DNA of 64,000 bases, taken from contig NC_089581.1 of assembly GCF_019320115.1 (NCBI RefSeq), positions 94,672,802 to 94,736,801 of the forward strand. The letters run 5' to 3'. Each line of letters opens with the position of its first letter. Within the stretch, counting starts at the first letter, position 1. A model generated the notes under the pieces. It was not told where the DNA came from. It saw only the letters and a program-made list of their open reading frames with translations, and ran no database searches. The translations under genes were made by a program, and so were the position numbers. The stretch is from Miscanthus floridulus. Its lineage: Eukaryota; Streptophyta; Magnoliopsida; Poales; Poaceae. Positions 33,982-43,973 of this stretch are shown here, one piece after another.

Positions 33982-34944
33982 CTAATCCTCATCATGATCA
34001 CTATCGAGGTCAGACGCAGAATCATCTCCTTCCCCAGGTTCTATTCCTTCTTTAGGTGCCACTTCTTCTTCTTCCCCGTAACCTTCTAGATCCATTTCTG
34101 CAGCTCCAGGTGGTACATAAGGGTGGAGCTGATTGTGCAGTAGATGAACCTCTTCATGCAGATTATCGTTGTATTCTTCCGCATTTGCTAGCTGCTGTTC
34201 CAGCTCAAACTGTCGAGCTCTCAGGACATCTTCCCTGGACCAGGCTGCATTCCGTTGGTGAGTTAACCGAGTCATCTCTTCGGTGAGCCTCTCAACCTCA
34301 ATGTCGTGCTCCCTCTGAAGCTGACGTCGGTCTTCACGGGCATGACCAAGAGCACCAGACACACGTCTGAGGCTACCTTCAACTCCATCCAACACTCTCA
34401 TCACTGCGAACATGGCGCTCATGGAAGGGTTATCACTGTTCTGCCTTTCTGCTGCACCAATTTCTAAGGGTCTTCCTCTTGCCTGCTGCCATGAGTCAGT
34501 GGATGGGTTACCTCTTGGAAAGACTCCAACCAAAGCGGCTGCCAGCTCCTGAGGAAAACGATCCATGATATTCCTCAAGATCCCAAAAGCTGCCCTACCA
34601 GCTGCTTCTTCAGCAGTCCTGCCAGTTGACTCATAACACCAGCCTATCCACTCAGAATCGTCACCTCGGGGACGAACAACGACCTCCACAGTAACTAAGA
34701 GACCTTCTCCCAACCGCTCATTCGCCCAGAAGTAGCGGGGTTCCATTCCATCAGGATAACCTACATAGCTGAGCACTCTCCACAAAAGTGTAGGCATCCC
34801 AAACTCTCCAAGGAACGTGTGACGTTGACGGGTACGTGGAGCAAGCTGACGGCTAGGAGCTCTTCCTCCGGTGGACTTGCGAGCAGTCTGCTTGGTGCGT
34901 GCCATCTGTACCATTAACATGTACCCTTGGTGAGACAATGCCAT
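33982..34944 (-). CDS. ORF0: histone H3 N-terminal tail mimic fused to a coiled-coil protein
   Basis: 320 aa from the first ATG (34944, A at -3 and G at +4), or 307 aa from the ATG at 34905. From the second, ARTKQTARKSTGG equals H3 residues 1-13, followed by R-A-P-S-R-Q-L-A, giving 18 of 21 matches with the H3 tail. No histone fold follows, so this is not an H3 gene. Residues about 50-140 form a compact domain (EGLLVTVEVVVRP; GRTAEEAAGRAAFGIL) with a beta-then-alpha pattern reminiscent of double-stranded-RNA-binding domains, which is an inference. About 180-272 is a charged coiled coil and 284-320 an acidic tail. It lies between the PBS leader and gag. Extra ORFs upstream of gag are, as I recall, described in some rice gypsy elements, but I know no report of an H3 tail. 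Its function is unknown; chromatin-factor binding is the obvious hypothesis. Confidence 0.9.
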   Translation of the reverse strand: MALSHQGYMLMVQMARTKQTARKSTGGRAPSRQLAPRTRQRHTFLGEFGMPTLLWRVLSYVGYPDGMEPRYFWANERLGEGLLVTVEVVVRPRGDDSEWIGWCYESTGRTAEEAAGRAAFGILRNIMDRFPQELAAALVGVFPRGNPSTDSWQQARGRPLEIGAAERQNSDNPSMSAMFAVMRVLDGVEGSLRRVSGALGHAREDRRQLQREHDIEVERLTEEMTRLTHQRNAAWSREDVLRARQFELEQQLANAEEYNDNLHEEVHLLHNQLHPYVPPGAAEMDLEGYGEEEEVAPKEGIEPGEGDDSASDLDSDHDED

Positions 34945-35660
34945 AATGGATAAGAGTTACATAACTGAGTAAGAATCTTTATAAGGGGAGGAACAAATGT
35001 AATTATGTGAATGGTATTTTAACATGATGCATGCTCATATGGTACGTCCTCACAAACTTAGGAAGAATTTGCTTCTAACGGTAGACACGGTGGCATACAT
35101 ACGTTCTCTCATAAATAGCGTAACTAGTCGAGCTACACGTTTCGTTGTTAGTGTACCTGCATAAAATTTCATTTCAGCCCTAAACCCATAATGAAATATG
35201 CAGAATGTAATTGTAAATACTTCCATATATGTATACCCATACATATACTTTCGTATCAATCTACCCGATAAGAATTTAACCCACAATTAAATACATACCA
35301 TATACACATGCAAGCATGTATACATAGCCGTACCAAAGCTAACTCTTCCCGACCGCACGCTCACATCTTGCGGTCATACACTCATCTTACCTTGGCGTAG
35401 AGGCATTTGATCCATACATTACCACTCAAGTGAATGGCATCCATACTATAGCACGCCGTATGGACGACGAAGTAAAAACCCCCAATGTTAGTACTTACAT
35501 AGCCACCTAATAGTCCTTAATTTGGGCATAAGGAAAGTGATCATTGGCACACTTTAGATTTCAAATACCTATTAAATAACTATTAGTTGCTAGAGAAGGG
35601 TTTTTGGAAAACAAAAACTTTTGTTTTTAAATACACTTGTGACAATTAACGTTAAATCTT
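34945..35660 (-). other. 5' leader of internal region 1
   Basis: About 716 bp of AT-rich sequence between PBS and ORF0. On the minus strand a consensus donor AAG/GTAAGATGAG lies at 35391/35390. An 18-codon frame starting at 35444 runs to that donor. Joined to an acceptor at the CAG before 34905 or before 33630, it would stay in frame with the H3-tail Met or with gag-pol. Short upstream ORFs also occur. No experimental support is available. Confidence 0.5.
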
Positions 35661-35672
35661 GCTCTAATGCCA
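35661..35672 (-). other. primer binding site, internal region 1
   Basis: Minus strand TGGCATTAGAGC, two mismatches from the initiator tRNA-Met complement; one of them (T for C) is private to this copy. It lies 2 bases from the LTR C terminus. Confidence 0.85.
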
Positions 35673-35674
35673 GC

Positions 35675-38600
35675 TGTCGCAGAACCGACCAATTTATAAG
35701 AATACAAGTATAATGGCAATCCGCAAGCGGTTGCACTGTCATACTTGAACCCATATAAACCCGGTAGTCCGTCGAGTACCACGACGGGTCTCGATAAACG
35801 ATTTACAACAACCAAGATCGTACAGGATTCAACATACATGCCACATATTACATAAAGTTCACAGATACTTTTCATCATCAGAGTACGAATAGAAAGTTAT
35901 TACAAACCGAGTTTGATAATTAAAGCGGAAGCAAATAAGTTCGAAGATAAGTTTCCAATGTAGTTTGATACAGTGCCATGCCAGATCACGATCCACAAAA
36001 GCAAAGATAGGAATTACTAAGGAAGCCTGCCCAAGGCTTACTCCTCATCCACAGCGGGATAGAAGCAACTCTTGCAATAACCATGATACACAGTGCCATC
36101 TGCAACAATGGGAAAATAAACCCTAAGTACGAGAAGGTACTCAGCTAGACTTACCCGTCATGAACCAGAAATAAAATGACTCCAAGGATCATGCAAGGCT
36201 GTATAAGTGGACGTAACTTGACAACATTTTGCGTAAAAGGCAATTACCCGTTGTACAATTATGATTCCTTTATCAAGTTAATTATAACTAACCATTTCTA
36301 GATTAGCAACTATCCTGTGCCAAACATGTGTATATCATTTAGAAGCATCCAATAGTAACCATAGCAGGTATTGTAATTCCATATTCATCTGAACCATCAT
36401 GTTTCATAACACAGTTACTACGATGTTGGAGCTAGCCAAGTTTCTCACTATCCGGGAGAGACGGCGATTCGAATCGATTTCTACCAGCTGGGAATTTATT
36501 CCTAACACAAACCCAGATCTACCAGCCACGATAGTCTTAGGTCACCTTTGGTACAACTCAGGTACACATTTCGCGGGTCCATACCGCGCCGCACAATCTG
36601 GAACACCAGATGCCAGGATGCTCAGGCCAAGCCTGCCCTTGGGCTCAGTCTGATCGTTCCCCGGAAGGAGCGCACAACAGAACGGTTCCCGGCCTGAGTT
36701 GAATTACTTGGCTTCGCGGTCGGAACGAATTATCCGGCCAGCTAAGTGAGAGGCATGCGTTCAATCTTGTCAGAAGTTCCAACAATGGTACGGTCCTTGA
36801 TCGACACAGACAGGGATAGATCTACACCCAAGACCTCCATGCCTTGTTGCTTTTCTATCGACCTCCCGTCCGGTCTCAATTTACTTTTACCTCATGGTTC
36901 TGTTCCACGATAGCAGATATAGCCAACCGTGCTCCGGTATCCACCTATATCTCGCAGGTGACAGGACATCACCCAACTTCTACCGGTCTAAGCATGGCTA
37001 AGCATATATATTCGATCCTGGACCTATACCGGTTAAAGGGATAATATCTGGACAAGGATTGTACATGCATCAAGTGGTTTCATTCAACTCTTATAACCTA
37101 ATGCATCAATCATAAGTACGTAAGTAACCATTTGTAAATTACTGGGAGACTTATAATGCTCCGGGGCTTGCCTCGCAGAAAGGAAGTAGGGCGATGGTCA
37201 GGGCACTCCGGAAGCTCTTCAGGGTTCTGCTCCACGCCTTCGGGAGCTGCGGCTTGCAGATCCTCCTGCGGGTTCCCTTCCTCTGCTTCTTCGAATTCCA
37301 GCAACGTGATCTCTTCCTCCGATCCTAGATGCATGAGTATGGTATAAGTATTACGAATGCATATGTGTTAACAAGTGCATCATGTTGTTTGAGTAGGTGC
37401 ATATCTCTTCTTGATTACTACTTAACTACTTTTGCAATGCATCGACTATGCCATACAGTAGCTACTTGTTTCACTCATAACTGGAGTTCTATAAATCCAA
37501 AAGCAGTGATCCTGGACTTTCTGGAAAGCTTATCAAATTCTCTACGACTTTGTTATTAACCATTTTTACAGTCTACATTAGTTTCAACATGTAACTCCTC
37601 ACACTCTAGAATCAGTCCGGAAATGATTTAACATGCAATATAAAGTAAGACTACTTCTACTTTATGTAATCATTCACAATTTGACAACCTAGAACCTACC
37701 AACAGTTGAAGCATACCAAATACAGTTAAGATAATATAATGGTGAAGCCCAAACTATTTATTAAATTGCCTTTATTATTTTATTTAGATATCTAGGTTAA
37801 ATAATAATTATATATCAGATGTGCTTAATAAATTCTCAAAAATTTACAGAGCCTTACTAATGCTATGAAAGGACTACTATAAAAATTTCATGTCATTTTA
37901 CTAAGTAGAACATCCTATGCAAAAATGATAAGGAAGCAAGGCTTGAAATAGCATAAATGGAAAATCCTATTGAAAAGTGTCAAGCAACAGATTTCTTATT
38001 TTTCCTAACATCCATATGGTACTAGTATTACCTCCAACAAATTTCATGAATTTTGGACTCATAATTAATTTATAAAAATTCATGCAAGGATTAACTATTT
38101 ATAAAAGAAAAATCTATAACTATAGATCTACACATGCACTGGTCTTCAAATTTTTATCCAAGCTCATGTATGCTAAGACTAGCTTACCACAAAAATTTCA
38201 TAATTTTTGGAGCAAAGGAACTCTAGATATAAAATAAACAAATTTGAATGCATTCAAAAGCACCTTTGAAATCCCTATTTAAATCTCCAGAAATTTCTAC
38301 TGTGGAAGCCAAGAACATATTTTTACTAAATACTACACTTCCTAAGCAACACAATCATATTTATTTCACAATTTTTGGAGCTACCAAACTAAAGATACAA
38401 ATTTCACAAAACAATTCAAAAACTGGATTCAAAATGAGTTAGCCTTCACTACTGCTGTTGCTGACAGGTGGGACCCGCTGGTCAGGGGACCCCACGCGTC
38501 AGTGACACAGAGCAGAGCAGCGGCGCTGCTGGGCACTGCGCGGCTGCGGCTCGTCGACGGCGAGCTTCACCGGCGGTGAGGTCATCACGGTATGACCTAC

Positions 38601-40060
38601 ATGACCTAGCGCGTTGATTGGTATACTTGGCCGGCCCTATCGTCGCCACCCGCGACGACGGCGGCGGCAATGGCGGAGCGGCGGGGCTGGACCACGGCAA
38701 AACGCCGGTGGAGGCTATGGTGGTTCAACCTAAAGCTCGGACGAGCACCAGCTACCTAAGACGCACTCGACGCACTAGCTAACGCATGGATAGGTGGACT
38801 GTGGCGCTCCGGCCACGGTGACGGGGCTTGCGGCGGAGCTCCGGCGAGCTTAAACGCGCGGCGATGGCTTACCAAGCTTGGTCAGCGAGCACGGGAGGGA
38901 GCAGTGGTTCGCTGGGGAGGCGGAGGAGCTATGGTGGTGGTGCTGGAGTGGCTAGGCGCGGGCTGCGCGCGGCTATGGCGACGGCGGGGCTCCGAGAGCT
39001 CGGCGGCTGCTGCTGCGAGGAAGAAAAGGCGCCAGGAGCGAAATGGGAGCGCGGGATGGCTCGGGCGGGCGCTGGCGTGATGAAGGCGCGCTCGGGCGCG
39101 GCGTGGCCTGCGCGGTCAGGGCAACGGCGACACGCGGCCGTCGCCGGGGACACGCGGCGCGCGAACTCTGCCGGTGTCGGCCACTGACGCTCGCGATTCA
39201 GTTTCGTCAGTTAACTGAAAGGGGCGCCTGACAGCTGGTTTTGGCGATGACTTAACTTCCAATACGTGACGAATTAGTGCTAGGTTACTAAACCAACTTT
39301 GTAGACCTAAGTACCAGTTACAATTGTTGTTCAATGATCGAGTTCTAATTCTCACCCGAACTCGAGTTATAATGCCCTGAAGGTCAGCTTGTCAGGCTGT
39401 CAGGGTTTCACGACTTAGCAAGAATTTGCTAAGTGTAGAATTTGTGATTTCTCTGATTTTTGAAACCCAAATTCACACATGTTAGGAGCTGAATCAGTCA
39501 AGGGCCCAAAAATCAAAGTTGTTCCTTATGTCAAACACTACAACTTTGCTTTAGTGAACTCCTCCATGCAAGGTCCCTAACACCTAGTTCAACTTTAGTC
39601 AAACATGTCACTTTGAAATCATGATACACATTCAAACCATGGCTAAATGACCAAACTAGCCCTAGCACTAAATACCAAAGTTGTTCCTAATGATACTCTA
39701 AGCATGTTAAAACAATTTGCAAGGTCATTTAAGCATTTCATATAGTAGTCACTCATATAGCTATTGAAAGTAATCACATGAAATATCACTCAAGTGCTTG
39801 GTCATGAAATGTGGACTTCATGAACAAGGTTCCTTTTGTTAACCTAAGTGTAGCTAAGGTGTTTTAGTGACTAGCACTACCCACTTGCATTCATTTGCAC
39901 ATGACCACATGCATATGTTACCAGAAACACGAGATCACAAGCAATGTTTCATATGTTTCGATCAAATGTTTCAATTGTAAATGATGATTTATGAATGCTT
40001 GATGCTCATGCTCATGTTATGCAAGTCAAGTTATGCAAGGCTAACACCCGAGGTGTTACA
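35675..40060 (-). repeat. Tekay LTR C (5' LTR of the array, 4386 bp)
   Basis: TGTCGCAGAACC...GGTGTTACA on the plus strand, followed by TCAAT. It is the least A-like of the four LTRs: many private transitions in the right half (for example 37867 G, and several in the GC-rich island at about 38455-39225) and a one-base insertion near 39301. As the outer 5' LTR it should contain the promoter that drives transcription of internal region 1. Confidence 0.93.
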
Positions 40061-40065
40061 TCAAT
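40061..40065. repeat. target-site duplication TCAAT, right copy
   Basis: Pairs with 7302-7306. Removing the insertion together with one TSD copy restores an open junction in the Tat antisense frame, which supports a precise insertion. Confidence 0.93.
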
Positions 40066-40408
40066 GGCGACGTACCACCCGAACCTAGACTTTGCCACTA
40101 TCTACAGCGGGTATGCCGATGGCTTGAGCATGGAGGACATCCAATCGCTCAGGGAGAGCTTGCTGCCGCACACAAGGTTGGTGGAAGAGCAAGTCTCTAT
40201 GAAGTGGGTGATGGATGTCCATTGTGAAGACATGGCCAGAAGCGTGGATCAGGGTGACGTTGCCTAGCCTGCGGATGGCATGGAGCCTGGGTTAGAAGTG
40301 GACGTTGTCCTGCCTTCAACCGAGCCAAATGTGGTCCCGCTAGGGAGTGAGCAGCCCACGCCTTCACCGGTCACACCGACAGCAGATGCCGCTGAGCCAC
40401 CCCAATAG
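40061..40408 (+). pseudogene. last exon of the Tat antisense gene
   Basis: Continues the frame from 7306 with HPNLDFATIYSGYADG and an amphipathic stretch. A TAG at 40265-40267 interrupts the frame, probably a former CAG. The same frame then runs on to a TAG at 40406-40408 through a Pro/Thr/Glu-rich C-terminus. It is adjacent to, and convergent with, the pol tail on the other strand, the typical place of Tat antisense ORFs. Confidence 0.7.
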
Positions 40409-40920
40409 CTTGTAAAGTATAAGTAGTTTAGTAGATGCAAAAAGTCTAAGTTTATGGGGGAGCCCTGTGTAAATGTTCTTGTGTATTCAATGACTACAAT
40501 CAGTTTTGTTTTTTGTGATGGAGTCACTTCATTCGGGGAAGCTTGTCCCTTTCGTTCCTTAGTTTTTCCCTTAGCATAATTTTGTTTTTTATTCTTTCTT
40601 TCTTGTACTTGCCCATTCGTCTCATAGGTTGCAACCTTAGGAGCCTAGGGCGTGGCCCGTGAGGCTCAGTTGCTCGTAACCATAGGTAGAGGCGGGGTGC
40701 GATTGGTCGGAATATTTTAAAGCTAAGCTACATAAGGCAAATTAAAGGAATGAACTACCATTTTGTCTGGGTAGGAAGGAGTTTCACCATATGATAGTAA
40801 ACGAAAAAGAGAGGTAGTAGTGCACCCTCGTGGAGCCCCAAGCGACCTAGGGCGAAAAGTGTTTGGGTCGGGGTGCTCTTATAGGAGCAATTGCTAAGTA
40901 AACAATGGTAAGACTAAATT
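40409..40920 (+). other. 3' trailer of the antisense gene / inter-ORF spacer
   Basis: About 510 bp without coding frames, T-rich in the first half. It would be the 3' untranslated part of the plus-strand transcript. No clear polyadenylation motif was identified. Confidence 0.4.
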
Positions 40921-41010
40921 TTAGGGGAAGAAAAAACAACATAGCTGTTCCGAGCATTTGGTGAGAATGTCATTGTTGTCGTCCTTTAGTCGGTAGGCAT
41001 CCGGTCGAAT
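40921..41010 (-). pseudogene. Tat pol C-terminal tail remnant
   Basis: Minus-strand frame reading RPDAYRLKDDNNDILT and ending FFFP before a stop. It resembles the last residues of Tat-lineage integrases, where a P-x-A/S-Y-x-L-x-D segment is followed by a short E/Q-L-R-R-F/Y-F/Y end. The catalytic core is missing upstream, where gag-like sequence follows directly. Confidence 0.5.
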
Positions 41011-41104
41011 CACTTCAACCTTCAGTCGTCTGGATCCTTGTCCGCTATGCCCCCTTTCTTGGCCGCTGCTTCTTCGCATTCTTCTTCCTTTGGCCTGCCG
41101 GCCT

Positions 41105-42642
41105 GTCATAGAAGGCGCTTGAGGAGCTCATAGTCCTTGTAGAGGTGTTTGATGGGATAGGCATGGTTGGTGCACGGGCTCTCCATGAGCTCATGGAAGT
41201 GGCCTAGAAGGTCCTGCTGGGACTGTTTGCCTGTGTGATCAGCCGTGGCGACCAACACGGAGTTGGCCGGTCGGTGGTGAACTTTTCTGTTCTTTTTCCC
41301 GCTTTGTGTGGAGGGGCCCTCGTCCTGATCTTAGCGCTTGGCCTTTCCTTTGCCTCAACCTCTATTGGAGCGCGGCGGGAGCGGCGCTCGCTGGATGTGT
41401 TGGTCAAAGGCCCGTGGTCCTAGGCCATAAGGGCTAGGACTCTGGTCACTGCTGTGGGCGTCTCGGTTCGGCCCAAGCCGCTCGTGTGTAGGCAGTCGGT
41501 GTGGAGCGGTCGTCAAGTTAAGATGAGGCACAGATGTGGCCTCTTGTGCCGCGCTTGGTGGTTGTAGCGGTGAGCGGGTGGAGCAACTCATTTGCTTTGT
41601 CCCCATTCCCCTGGTGGGGAGTGAGGCCTTGAGTCGGTGTCACGATACGGAGCTCTCCGCCTGTTGAACGGCGGTAGTCTCTACTAGTGCCCGGAGGTTC
41701 TGGTGGATCGCCTGTTCCTAAGGGTCATTTGGCTTGGGAAGGCCGCGAAGAAGCATTGCCACAGCGGTGATGTTCTGACTGGCCCAAGCGAACTATGGGG
41801 ATCATTCCCCTTGTCCATGGTGTTGCGCTGGACCCGATGGGCGTGACCCTAGGCGCCGCTCGCCGGTTTATGCGCACAGGGCACAGTGTGGTGCACCGAG
41901 CGTGCTGGCGTAGTCGGTGGCTGGTGCAGCCACTATTGTCATAGTTCCTCACCGTGCTCCCATGAGAGCGCAGGGGTCTCCGCATGAGGGTTCAGAGGGG
42001 TGTGAGTCTGTAAGGACTCTGTTACCACCGATGCCTGTCCTAGAGCGTCCGCCACAGCACACTCCAAGATAGACGGTGGCTAGGCGCCACGTCGCCAATG
42101 CTGGAGCCGTCACTCTCAACATCATCATCCATGAGGTCGAGGAAATATGTAGGAGCATAGCTCGCCATCCCCATGAATTTGGATGTGAGAGGGGGCGGTG
42201 CCAGCATCCTTTGGAGCCCCTGAGCATATGCGTCCATGGGAGACACGGGCCCATAGGGGAACCGGTCATATGGCGGTCGTGGTGGGGACAACAGGGTCCC
42301 TCTGGATAATTGGCGGAAGATAGAGGATAGCAAGTAAATAACAGCATGTACATTACTCACAGTGGGGTTTGAGCAGAGAGTTTGCTCGGAATGAAGCGCA
42401 GATGCCTCGTTGTTGAAGTCGTCATGCGTCCTAGAGCCGATGGAGGGCGCCCCTTCGACGAGCTCCAGAATGAGTGCCTCCTCGTGGAGGTGTAGTATGC
42501 CGAGCCGGTCGGCGATGAAGTCCATGCTTCCAAGGAGGAAGGCCTGGGATGGCTCAAAGATGAGTGGAACCCACATCCCAATAGGTGGGAGTGCAGGAAA
42601 CTCCAGTGAGCCAAAGCGAATCGTATCGCTTGAGCCTGCCAT
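41105..42642 (-). pseudogene. Tat gag remnant
   Basis: Starts at the ATG at 42642 (MAGSSDTIRFGSLEFPALPP). It stays open past GMWVPLIFEPSQAFLLGSMDFIADRLGIL and PYDRFPYGPVSPMDAYAQGLQRML to about 42040. Frameshifts and stops follow. Recognisable later pieces are GLGPRAFDQHI near 41400 and MESPCTNHAYPIKHLYKDYELLKRLL-like sequence near 41105-41200, which belong before and after the capsid core. The core between them is deleted. The N-terminal type is common in grass Tat elements. Confidence 0.65.
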
Positions 42643-42703
42643 GGTGAAGGTGGCAGAAAAGTGGGCCATCCGATGACCAAAAAGTGTTGAACGTACAACA
42701 TCT

Positions 42704-42720
42704 TCCCACAGACAGCGCCA
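42704..42720 (-). other. primer binding site of the Tat element
   Basis: Minus strand TGGCGCTGTCTGTGGGA, the TGGCGC-type PBS of Tat elements, 2 bases from the LTR terminus at 42723. Confidence 0.8.
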
Positions 42721-42722
42721 AC

Positions 42723-43973
42723 TGTTGGTGCAGAAAGTGACCAACAAGTAAATATTTGTAGTTTTGCCATACGTTGTGATTAGAGGTGTCCTAGCACTCA
42801 ATGACACAGGGTTTATACTGGTTTAGGCAACGTGCCCTACATCCAGTTTGAGTCGGTCGATGACTTTATTCCTAAGCCTAGGTGCTCGAAGTTTGCAGTG
42901 GGGTTACAAACAAGGGAGAAAGATGGGGGTACAAGAGGTCCGATTGGACTCTGATCGGAAGGGCTGAGAGTGATAGGAGCCCCACTATGAGCTAAGTGTT
43001 CAAGCGTGTGCTTGTGGTTCAAACCTGGCGGTTCTATGGTTGTGTACTACTGAACTTGATCGATTAGATCAATCTCTATCAACTTACTTTGTTGGGAGAG
43101 AGCACATCCCCTTTTATAGATGAAGGGGATAGCCTTACAAGTGAGTGGAAGGGAGTACATATGCTTCTAAGCCTTATTGCCTACACCAGCGGGTACAGGA
43201 TGATTGTAGGCGCCCACAACACTGTTGGATGTTAGATGCACGTGGGAGGTTGCGTCGTCTTGTTCGGGTATGGCAGATGTTGGTACCTGCTATACTGTTG
43301 ATGCCCATAGGCATGTGAGGAGTTTTACCATGTTCACTCGGTACGGTAAAAGCCGACGCCCACAACACTGCCGATGCCCAGAGGCATGTGGGGGAGCCTT
43401 ACCGTATGGGAGTTAATGGCGCCCACAATACTATAGGGAAAATGTTGGCGCCTACAACACTGTTTGGGCTTTGTTGTGCCACGAAGGTTGCAGAGTACTA
43501 TTTCTACAGGTGTACAGGGTACGGTCCCTGGTATCGTGGTTTGACTTGTGCGCCCTGCCTTGCTTTCTCTATTTGTTCCCTAGTCTTTTCCAAGTGGGCA
43601 TCCTCGGTTGGTTGGTCCTAGACGGCTCTGATCGTGCCAGTCGGAGAAGAGCCGTGAGCAGGGGTTTGGCACATCCCCGGTCGGAGACGTGGGTCGGAGT
43701 CGAAAGTAGTGCTTTGGCCAGGCCTTCCGGTCGGAGAGGCCATCCAGAGGCGGGCTGGAGAATGAAGCGAGTGCTCCAGTTGGAGAGGTGGGCCAGAATT
43801 GGAAAGCAGGTGCTGTTCTTCCTCGGCCAGGCCTCCTAATCGGAGATTCAATCGCCCCTTTGGCCTATCATTTAGGTACTTGGGCCGGCCTATGAGTTGT
43901 GCGTTTGTCTGCTTAGGCTGAACCTTTGTCGGGAGGTCGGTCTGCGAGGGACCCCGGGTTTATGAACTCGACA
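42723..43973 (-). repeat. Tat 5' LTR (1251 bp)
   Basis: Plus strand starts TGTTGGTGCAG and ends GAACTCGACA; on the element strand it begins TGTCGAGTTCATAAACC and ends CTGCACCAACA. TG...CA ends, an adjacent PBS on one side and unrelated AT-rich Athila-type DNA on the other fix both boundaries. Confidence 0.87.

Larger units (their letters stand above)
7307..40060 (-). mobile_element. Tekay/Del-type chromovirus array: four LTRs, two internal regions, one internal remnant
   Basis: Ty3/gypsy elements on the minus strand. Reading from 40060 downward: LTR C, internal 1 (leader, ORF0, gag-pol), LTR B, internal 2, LTR A2, duplicated Tat flank, internal remnant, LTR A1. Integrase ends in a chromodomain, which together with the RT/IN order and very long LTRs points to the Tekay (Del) clade. 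LTR-int-LTR-int-LTR arrays arise by unequal recombination between LTRs. LTR A against C differs at roughly 40 positions by eye (about 0.9%), suggesting insertion within the last half million years at usual grass rates. Confidence 0.92.
40061..43973 (-). mobile_element. Tat-type Ty3/gypsy element, right part with 5' LTR
   Basis: Along the minus strand: LTR (42723-43973), PBS, decayed gag, a short pol C-terminal tail, then the end of the antisense gene. Protease, RT, RNase H and the integrase core are absent between gag and the pol tail, so the element is non-autonomous through internal deletion. The next bases beyond the LTR are ATTAC (43974-43978), the expected target duplication, whose partner lies left of the window. 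Confidence 0.8.

Noticed and set aside
33982..34944. A true or divergent histone H3 gene
   Set aside because: Only the N-terminal tail matches. The histone fold is absent, and the remainder is a coiled-coil protein placed between PBS and gag of an LTR element.
7307..40060. CRISPR-like or satellite array
   Set aside because: The repeats are complete 4.4-kb LTRs and one 6.6-kb duplication, not short regularly spaced units.
42643..42807. N-terminal extension of the Tat gag frame upstream of the Met at 42642
   Set aside because: The extension reads through the PBS and into the LTR, so it is not coding.
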